A stretch of DNA of 19,721 nt from positions 1 through 19,721 of the forward strand of contig CARBKU010000009.1 of NCBI GenBank assembly GCA_948946035.1, written 5' to 3'. Below are positions 14,708-19,721 of the stretch, one piece after another. The stretch's first letter is position 1, and every line of letters starts with the position of its first letter. Position numbers and translations under genes: made by a program. Under the pieces are notes generated by a model. That model saw nothing but the letters and a program-made list of their open reading frames with translations. It did not search any database and was not told the DNA's origin. Source of the stretch: an uncultured Clostridia bacterium (GTDB lineage Bacteria > Bacillota > Clostridia > TANB77 > CAG-508).

Positions 14708-17703
14708 CAATTTGCCATTTTCCTTTCTTCTTCATATTCTTTTGAGATATTGTTGGCTATAAATTGTATTTGTTTTACTGTTAACTTTAAATCTTTTTCT
14801 AAAGATTTTGTTGCTATTATGCTAATAATAGTTCCATTAAAAAATGCCTCGTTATCTATTAATTTATAGTTTTTAATTAACATTTTATCAACTTCATGTT
14901 TTACACTTAATAATAATTCATTTATTTCTAAATCAAAAATATCATTAAATTCCCATTCTTTAATTCTTTTATGAACTCTTAAGAATTTTACATCATTTTC
15001 ATATTTTACTATAAGCATTTCGTCTTTTACGTTCTTTTGTCTTGCTCTTTTGCTTATGTCATCAATAAGTTTAATATTTCCTTCCATTTCATTTGCTGTT
15101 AATTCTTCAATATGTTTTTCTATAAATATTTTTTTTAGTTCTTCATATATTGTTATAAATTCAGGATCTTTTTTGTCAAAATTTCTTTCTAATTCTTTTC
15201 TTGCTTTTTCTAATGTAGTTCTGTATTTATCTGCAATTACAAGTTCTCTTTCGGATATTTTTTTAAATTTGAATTCAATTTTGTCTATTATCATATCTAA
15301 TAGACCCAAAGCATTTTCATCTTTCATTATGTTTTCAGTTAAATTTAGTATATTTATTCTGTTTGTAACTTCATTTAGTAATTTAGCTATTTTAGTTATA
15401 TCTATTTTTTCTGTAATGTTTTCATATCCATATAGTTTTACTAAATTATATAAAGTTTTGTAATTATTTAATGCTTTTCTAATGTCATATAGTTCTTGCT
15501 TTGGTAATTCATTTATTTGCTTTGTAAAGTTTTCTAAGTTTTCGGTGTCAAATATGAATAGTTTCTCTTTTATTTCTTGAATGTCTTTACGTATTTCTTC
15601 TGGATCTTTAAAAATATTTGCGTATCTTTCAAATTCATCACCTAGTTCGTTTTGTAATTCATGAAAATATGCTGCATTGGTTTTATCAAATTCTTTTCTA
15701 ATATCTGCAAAGTCTACTACATAACCATATCTATAGTCTTTATATGGTCTATTTACTCTTGTTAGTGTTTGTAATAAATTATGAGACTTTATTATTCTTC
15801 CCAAATATATCTTTTTTAATCTTGGAGCGTCAAATCCAGTAAGTAACATGTTATATACTACTAATAAATCTATTTTTCCTTTTTGAAAGTCTTCTTGCTT
15901 ATTTTTTATTGTTTCTTTATTACCTATATCATGTAATATTAATGCTTTCGTTAGGTCTTTATATTTTTGCAGTTCTTCATATATAGCTTTTGCTTGTGCT
16001 GAAGAATCACATACAATCATCCCTCCTATTGTGTTATCATTAAATATCATTCTGGATTTTTTAAAATTGTTTACTATATATTCGGTTAATGGAGTGACAA
16101 ACCTTTCATGAGCATATACTTCTTCTTTACCAATTATTCCTTTTATTGCTTCAATTTCTTTTAATGCTTTATCTAATTTTACTCTATATGTTGTTTCTAT
16201 TCCTTCTCTAATTAGTTTTAATGTGTATCCATCAGCTATAGAGTTATTATAATAGTATTTGTGTATGTAGTTTCCAAATATATCTTTTGAGTTGTATTCT
16301 TTTCCTATTAATGGGGTTCCTGTTAAAGCAATTTTTATTGCATTTCTATCTGAAGCCATTAAGTTTGCTAAAAAGCAACCATTTGGTTCATAACTTCTAT
16401 GTGCTTCATCTAAAAAATAAATTCTTTGAACATCAACATTATATTCAGGTTCTTTTGCTTTTGATTCTTCTGAAAATTTATGAATGTTTACTACTGTTAT
16501 TGTTAATTCTCCTGTGTTATTGTTTTCACCTATAGTTTGTATGTTTTTTATAAATTCCTCTTTTGAATTTACTTTTTCCACTTTTAGTCCTCTTGCTGTG
16601 AATTCTTTTGATGCTTGGTTTAATAAATATAGTCTATCTACTATAAAGTAAAATTTTGCTATTTTTCCATTTTTCTTATAGTAATCTGTTAAGTATTTAA
16701 CATTAAAATATGTTAATGCTGTTTTCCCACTTCCTTGTGTATGCCAAATTATTCCTTTTTTTATTCCTTGTTTCAATTTGTTTTCAATTTCTAAAGTTGC
16801 AAATAATTGTGGATACCTCATAATGTGCTTCTCTATTTTTATAATTCCATTTTTATCTGCTTTTTCAACATATGCAACTCCGTATTTTAGTAATTTTAGA
16901 TATCTTTCTTTTGAAAATAATGAAGTTATTATTCTGTTTGTTGGTGTGTTAATATCTAAATTTGTGTTGTATTCTTTTGACCCTTTTATTGAAACATAAT
17001 TATTGTCTATTAGTATTTTATTTTCTTCATTTTCATCAATTTCTTTTACGTTTTTATTTATGTTTTCGTCTTCTTCTCTAAAACAATTAAAAAATATTTC
17101 TTCGTAATTGCTTGTTGCATAAAAAGCCCCTTGGATTGGTACAATGGATTCTTCATCATATTCGTTATTATTTGAGAATACAAGTATTTGGGTTAAGTTA
17201 ACAAATTTTTTAAATTTTTTATTTTTAAATCTTTCTAATATTCTTTTTCTTTCTGCTAGAATTCCTTCTCTGTTATTTGGCTTTTTTACTTCTATAAATG
17301 ATAATGGCATACCATTTATTATTGGTATTATATCTGGTCTAAATTCGTCTTCACCATTTTTATATGTAAGTTCTGTAACTACATTAAATGTATTATTATC
17401 TATGTCATTAAATTCTATAAGTTTTATTCCATTAAATCCATTTATTAGTGTATTGTAAAATTTTCTTCCTAAATCGTCATTTTGTAATTGTATTTCAAGT
17501 TCTTCTATTATTTTATCTGTTTCTTTAATGGAAAAATTTTTGTTGTTTATTTTATTTATACTTTCACAAAATACGTTTCTAAAAATATTGGTATTTTTGT
17601 GTATGTATTGCTTGTTTTCTTTTATAGATAAATATTTGTATCCTATTCTTGTTAGATGGACAAGAGCTGGTATTTTTACTCTTGTATTTTCGTTGTGTTC
17701 CAT
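14707..17703 (-). CDS. hsdR: Type I restriction enzyme R subunit HsdR (endonuclease/translocase)
   Basis: This 998-residue protein is the motor and nuclease of a type I restriction complex. In numbering from the chosen start, the N-terminal nuclease domain has RPDII (about 122-126) and FIEVKK (about 136-141), the D...ExK core of PD-(D/E)XK nucleases. The SF2 translocase follows: Walker A HTQGSGKT (321-328), the DEAH box LDEAHRSY (431-438), TGTP (461-464), motif V-like LLTGFDAP (620-627) and motif VI-like QTLTRVNRPY (645-654). A helical C-terminal domain should bind the methylase core. I chose the ATG at 17703 rather than the in-frame ATG at 17733 because GGAGGAGCT lies just before it (17707-17715). 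The stop overlaps the hsdM ATG. The gene is uninterrupted with all key motifs present, so the translocase/nuclease should be functional if assembled. Confidence 0.95.
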   Translation of the reverse strand: MEHNENTRVKIPALVHLTRIGYKYLSIKENKQYIHKNTNIFRNVFCESINKINNKNFSIKETDKIIEELEIQLQNDDLGRKFYNTLINGFNGIKLIEFNDIDNNTFNVVTELTYKNGEDEFRPDIIPIINGMPLSFIEVKKPNNREGILAERKRILERFKNKKFKKFVNLTQILVFSNNNEYDEESIVPIQGAFYATSNYEEIFFNCFREEDENINKNVKEIDENEENKILIDNNYVSIKGSKEYNTNLDINTPTNRIITSLFSKERYLKLLKYGVAYVEKADKNGIIKIEKHIMRYPQLFATLEIENKLKQGIKKGIIWHTQGSGKTALTYFNVKYLTDYYKKNGKIAKFYFIVDRLYLLNQASKEFTARGLKVEKVNSKEEFIKNIQTIGENNNTGELTITVVNIHKFSEESKAKEPEYNVDVQRIYFLDEAHRSYEPNGCFLANLMASDRNAIKIALTGTPLIGKEYNSKDIFGNYIHKYYYNNSIADGYTLKLIREGIETTYRVKLDKALKEIEAIKGIIGKEEVYAHERFVTPLTEYIVNNFKKSRMIFNDNTIGGMIVCDSSAQAKAIYEELQKYKDLTKALILHDIGNKETIKNKQEDFQKGKIDLLVVYNMLLTGFDAPRLKKIYLGRIIKSHNLLQTLTRVNRPYKDYRYGYVVDFADIRKEFDKTNAAYFHELQNELGDEFERYANIFKDPEEIRKDIQEIKEKLFIFDTENLENFTKQINELPKQELYDIRKALNNYKTLYNLVKLYGYENITEKIDITKIAKLLNEVTNRINILNLTENIMKDENALGLLDMIIDKIEFKFKKISERELVIADKYRTTLEKARKELERNFDKKDPEFITIYEELKKIFIEKHIEELTANEMEGNIKLIDDISKRARQKNVKDEMLIVKYENDVKFLRVHKRIKEWEFNDIFDLEINELLLSVKHEVDKMLIKNYKLIDNEAFFNGTIISIIATKSLEKDLKLTVKQIQFIANNISKEYEEERKMAN

Positions 17704-17706
17704 GGT

Positions 17707-17715
17707 AGCTCCTCC
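17707..17715 (-). promoter_or_regulatory. Ribosome binding site deciding the hsdR start
   Basis: The minus strand reads GGAGGAGCTACCATG, a strong Shine-Dalgarno before the ATG at 17703. It lies inside the 10-codon N-terminal extension that the upstream ATG at 17733 would add, so the shorter protein is preferred. Confidence 0.8.
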
Positions 17716-17737
17716 AATATTATTGTTTGACATTATT

Positions 17738-19153
17738 TTATAAATATAACGCTACTCTAAATCCAATTGTATCATCACTTTTAGATGGATTTTCAATGTA
17801 ACGTGAACTTGCTGGTGAAATGCTTCCTATTCCTTTATAGTTTCCTCCACGTAATACTCTGTATTGTGTTTCATATGCTTCCATTGTCCATTCACTTACA
17901 TTACCTGCAATATCATAAATGTTCTTTTTCATGTAGTCTTCTGTTGACCCTGTTTGCTCTATTTTTTTACTAAAATTTCCTTTGTTTGTACTGTCTTTTA
18001 TATACCCTTCTACTTCGCCTTTTATATATGAGTCATTTATAAAGTTTAATGTGGCGTCCCATTGTACACCATAACATAATGTGCTTTTTACTGTAGTTTT
18101 GTTGTTTACATGTTCTGATATTGGATTATTATACATACTTCTTGCAACTGTTACTGCTCCTGCAATTTGGTCATCTCCTTGTAGTTGGTCTGTTGCTTTT
18201 ACTTCTGTGTCTCCTCCCCATGCTATGTTATTCCAAACGTTTTGCTTTTTTGAGACTGGCTTTTGGCTTCCATCTTGAATGTCTTTTTTGCTTTCGTCTT
18301 CAATTCCTGCTTCATATCTTGCAATGTAGAATCCTCCATTTGCTTTTACACTTTCATACATTTCTATGCTTTCTTTTGTTCCTTTTACTGTATTTTTCTT
18401 ATTTGGCTTTCCTGGTAATAGTTCGCTTTCACTGCTTCCCGCTTCTCTTGATGGGTTTAAGCCATTACTTAGCATATTTGATATTTTTTTATCGCTATAT
18501 CCTTCTATTAAGTGAAAGTCTTTATAGTTTTTAACTGGTACCCAAACAAATTGGCTTCCATTTGTAGTTTTGTCTTCTGTTGCATCTTCTATTATTAGTC
18601 CATTTTCGTATCCATTTAGATCTGACCATACTGCTTTTTCTGTGTTTATTGCTTTAAATCCTTTTGGTATTATTGGATTGTTATATCCATTTTCGTTTCC
18701 ATTTATTGTACTATTTTCTTTTGCTACTTGTCCAACTTCTATTTTTGCTGTAACTCCACGTATTGAATCTTCTTCTTCAACTAAATTTGCTTGTAAATTT
18801 TCATCTATTCTTATTCTGTATCCATCTACAATTATTACTGCTGGTACGCTTTCTATTTGCTCCCAATCTTGCCTTCCTTCTATTTGTGATAGATTATTGT
18901 TTAATTTTTCTACATCTAATTTTCCTTCTTCATCTGTTACGTTGACTAACCTTGCTTGTACTTTCATTATTGTTTGCCTTTTTTCTGCTACTATTTTTGC
19001 TTCTTCTTTAGCTTCTTGTACTTGATTTAGTGGCTCATCGTTATATTTCTTCCATATTATAATTCCTACAACAAGTGTTATTGCAATCATTAAGAATATT
19101 ATGATTATAATTTTTTTGCTTTTCTTTTTTTCTTTTTGCTCTCGCCTACTCAT
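17738..19153 (-). CDS. Membrane-anchored protein with FGE-sulfatase (SUMF1/C-type-lectin-like) domain
   Basis: This 471-residue protein has a basic N-terminus and one transmembrane helix at about 15-34 (KKIIIIIFLMIAITLVVGII), then a charged helical linker at about 40-65. A small domain of unclear type follows (about 64-145, with VPAVIIVDGYRIRID). The FGE-sulfatase/SUMF1-type domain spans about 165-471: SQFVWVPVKNY, GGFYIARYEAG, NIYDIAGNVSEWTMEAY, RVLRGGNY and the closing SDDTIGFRVALYL. The bulk should lie outside the cell. The two active-site cysteines of true formylglycine-generating enzymes, expected shortly after RGGxW, are absent. This is therefore probably a non-enzymatic ligand-binding or structural version of the fold. 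The start is set by AAAGGAGG with ideal spacing. hsdR starts 34 bases downstream with no terminator between, so co-transcription is likely; a functional link to restriction is unproven. Confidence 0.85.
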   Translation of the reverse strand: MSRREQKEKKKSKKIIIIIFLMIAITLVVGIIIWKKYNDEPLNQVQEAKEEAKIVAEKRQTIMKVQARLVNVTDEEGKLDVEKLNNNLSQIEGRQDWEQIESVPAVIIVDGYRIRIDENLQANLVEEEDSIRGVTAKIEVGQVAKENSTINGNENGYNNPIIPKGFKAINTEKAVWSDLNGYENGLIIEDATEDKTTNGSQFVWVPVKNYKDFHLIEGYSDKKISNMLSNGLNPSREAGSSESELLPGKPNKKNTVKGTKESIEMYESVKANGGFYIARYEAGIEDESKKDIQDGSQKPVSKKQNVWNNIAWGGDTEVKATDQLQGDDQIAGAVTVARSMYNNPISEHVNNKTTVKSTLCYGVQWDATLNFINDSYIKGEVEGYIKDSTNKGNFSKKIEQTGSTEDYMKKNIYDIAGNVSEWTMEAYETQYRVLRGGNYKGIGSISPASSRYIENPSKSDDTIGFRVALYL

Positions 19154-19159
19154 TTTTCT

Positions 19160-19168
19160 CCTCCTTTG
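19160..19168 (-). promoter_or_regulatory. Ribosome binding site of the FGE-like gene
   Basis: The minus strand reads CAAAGGAGGAGAAAAATG, a full-consensus Shine-Dalgarno with six bases to the ATG at 19153. It supports this start and suggests efficient translation. Confidence 0.85.
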
Positions 19169-19182
19169 TGTATTACTTTTAT

Positions 19183-19211
19183 ATTATATTTTACTTTTGT
19201 TTGTTTTTCAA
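19183..19211 (-). promoter_or_regulatory. Sigma-A-type promoter for the FGE-like gene and hsdRMS
   Basis: The minus strand has TTGAAA at 19211-19206 and a perfect TATAAT at 19188-19183, with exactly 17 bases between. Transcription would begin near 19176, leaving a leader of about 23 bases. No other convincing promoter lies between this gene and hsdS, so this one probably drives the whole group. The rest of the 98-base gap to the upstream RelA/SpoT gene holds no gene and no clear terminator. Confidence 0.75.
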
Positions 19212-19251
19212 TATCATTTTGCAAATTATTAGATATTTGTATATTCATTTA

Positions 19252-19721
19252 TTATTGAGCAATTGTTTTATATAGCTGATTATCTAATTTACTTATTATT
19301 TTAGCATATTTTTCCCATTCTTTTGATGTTTTTTGGTCAATATCTATTTCTGACTTATATTTTGCTTTATGTTCTAAACTTGCCCAAAAATCCATTGCCA
19401 TAGTTCTAATTTGTATTTCTACTTTAACATATATTATATTTTCTAGTAACGTAATTGGCACTTCAACTATTAAATGATAACTTGAGTATCCACTTTTTTT
19501 AGGGTGTGTTACATAGTCCTTTTCCTTTAATACTTTTATTCCAGGTATTTGCTCAACTAATTTTTTTATATCGTATATATCTTTTTTTATTGGACATATA
19601 ATTCTTACTCCTGCAATATCATTTATATTGTTTATCATTTCTTGATAGGTTAATGTACATTCTTTTTTCTTCATTTTTTGTATAATACTTTTGGGTGTTT
19701 TTACTCTTGTATTAATATGGT
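19252..19721 (-). CDS. Small alarmone synthetase (RelA/SpoT domain), 5' end outside window
   Basis: The frame stays open from the right edge to TAA at 19252, giving 155 visible residues. Residues before the first in-frame ATG (19674) match the family (HINTRVKTPKSIIQKM), so that ATG is internal and the true start lies outside. Conserved synthetase features are INDIAGVRIIC, KDYVTHPKKSGYSSYHL, VEIQIRTMAMDFWASLEH and KAKYK. This pattern fits enzymes that transfer pyrophosphate from ATP to GDP/GTP to make (p)ppGpp. The Glu of EIQIRT and the Asp of NDIAG correspond to residues important in RelA/SpoT synthetases. No hydrolase or ACT domain follows, so it resembles the stand-alone YjbM/YwaC type. Roughly a third to two fifths of the usual length is missing at the edge. 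It seems separate from the downstream operon, which has its own promoter. Confidence 0.9.
   Translation of the reverse strand, partial: HINTRVKTPKSIIQKMKKKECTLTYQEMINNINDIAGVRIICPIKKDIYDIKKLVEQIPGIKVLKEKDYVTHPKKSGYSSYHLIVEVPITLLENIIYVKVEIQIRTMAMDFWASLEHKAKYKSEIDIDQKTSKEWEKYAKIISKLDNQLYKTIAQ

Noticed and set aside
11877..17703. Alternative genetic code (TGA as tryptophan) suggested by the very low G+C
   Set aside because: Tryptophans in conserved motifs are TGG, and TGA ends hsdR and hsdS exactly where the proteins should end.

Overview
The window is strongly AT-rich and every gene I can support lies on the minus strand, so transcription runs from right to left. Gene style points to a low-G+C Gram-positive, most likely a gut-type Clostridia-related Bacillota. 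The supporting signs are AAAGGAGG-type ribosome binding sites, SpaA/Cna_B-type surface domains, a membrane-anchored sulfatase-modifying-factor-like protein and a small RelA/SpoT-domain protein. Trp is read from TGG, and TGA ends hsdR and hsdS, so the standard bacterial code applies. The organism call is inference from style, not from a marker gene.

Layout in order of transcription: (1) 19721-19252, the 3' part of a small RelA/SpoT-type alarmone synthetase gene that enters from the right edge. (2) 19211-17738, a good sigma-A-like promoter followed by a gene for a membrane-anchored protein with an FGE-sulfatase/C-type-lectin-like domain. (3) 17703-11877, a compact type I restriction-modification operon, hsdR-hsdM-hsdS. 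Its hsdM is split by a one-base frameshift in a run of six A. A hairpin terminator overlaps the hsdS stop. (4) 11868-11531, an intergenic region with a clean promoter for the next gene, a 9-bp inverted repeat and two copies of a 9-base word. (5) 11530 to the left edge, a single uninterrupted reading frame of at least 3,843 codons for a giant secreted or wall-associated protein.

The giant protein has an N-terminal signal/anchor and then seven tandem supermodules of about 380-440 residues. Each supermodule is built of about eight GLUG-type (GGLIGY-like) beta-helix motifs, some 55 in all. Next come a roughly 200-residue possibly lectin-like domain, Cna_B/SpaA-like domains around a glycine-rich hinge, and three near-identical 106-residue Cna_B repeats that continue out of the window. 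The C-terminus and any sortase signal are not visible.

The FGE-like gene and hsdRMS are separated by only 34 bases and probably form one transcript. The giant protein has its own promoter behind the hsdS terminator. I see no RNA genes, CRISPR array, insertion sequence, integrase or reverse transcriptase. The most informative points are the architecture of the giant surface protein, the broken methylase gene beside an intact restriction subunit, and the lectin-fold membrane protein at the head of the restriction operon.
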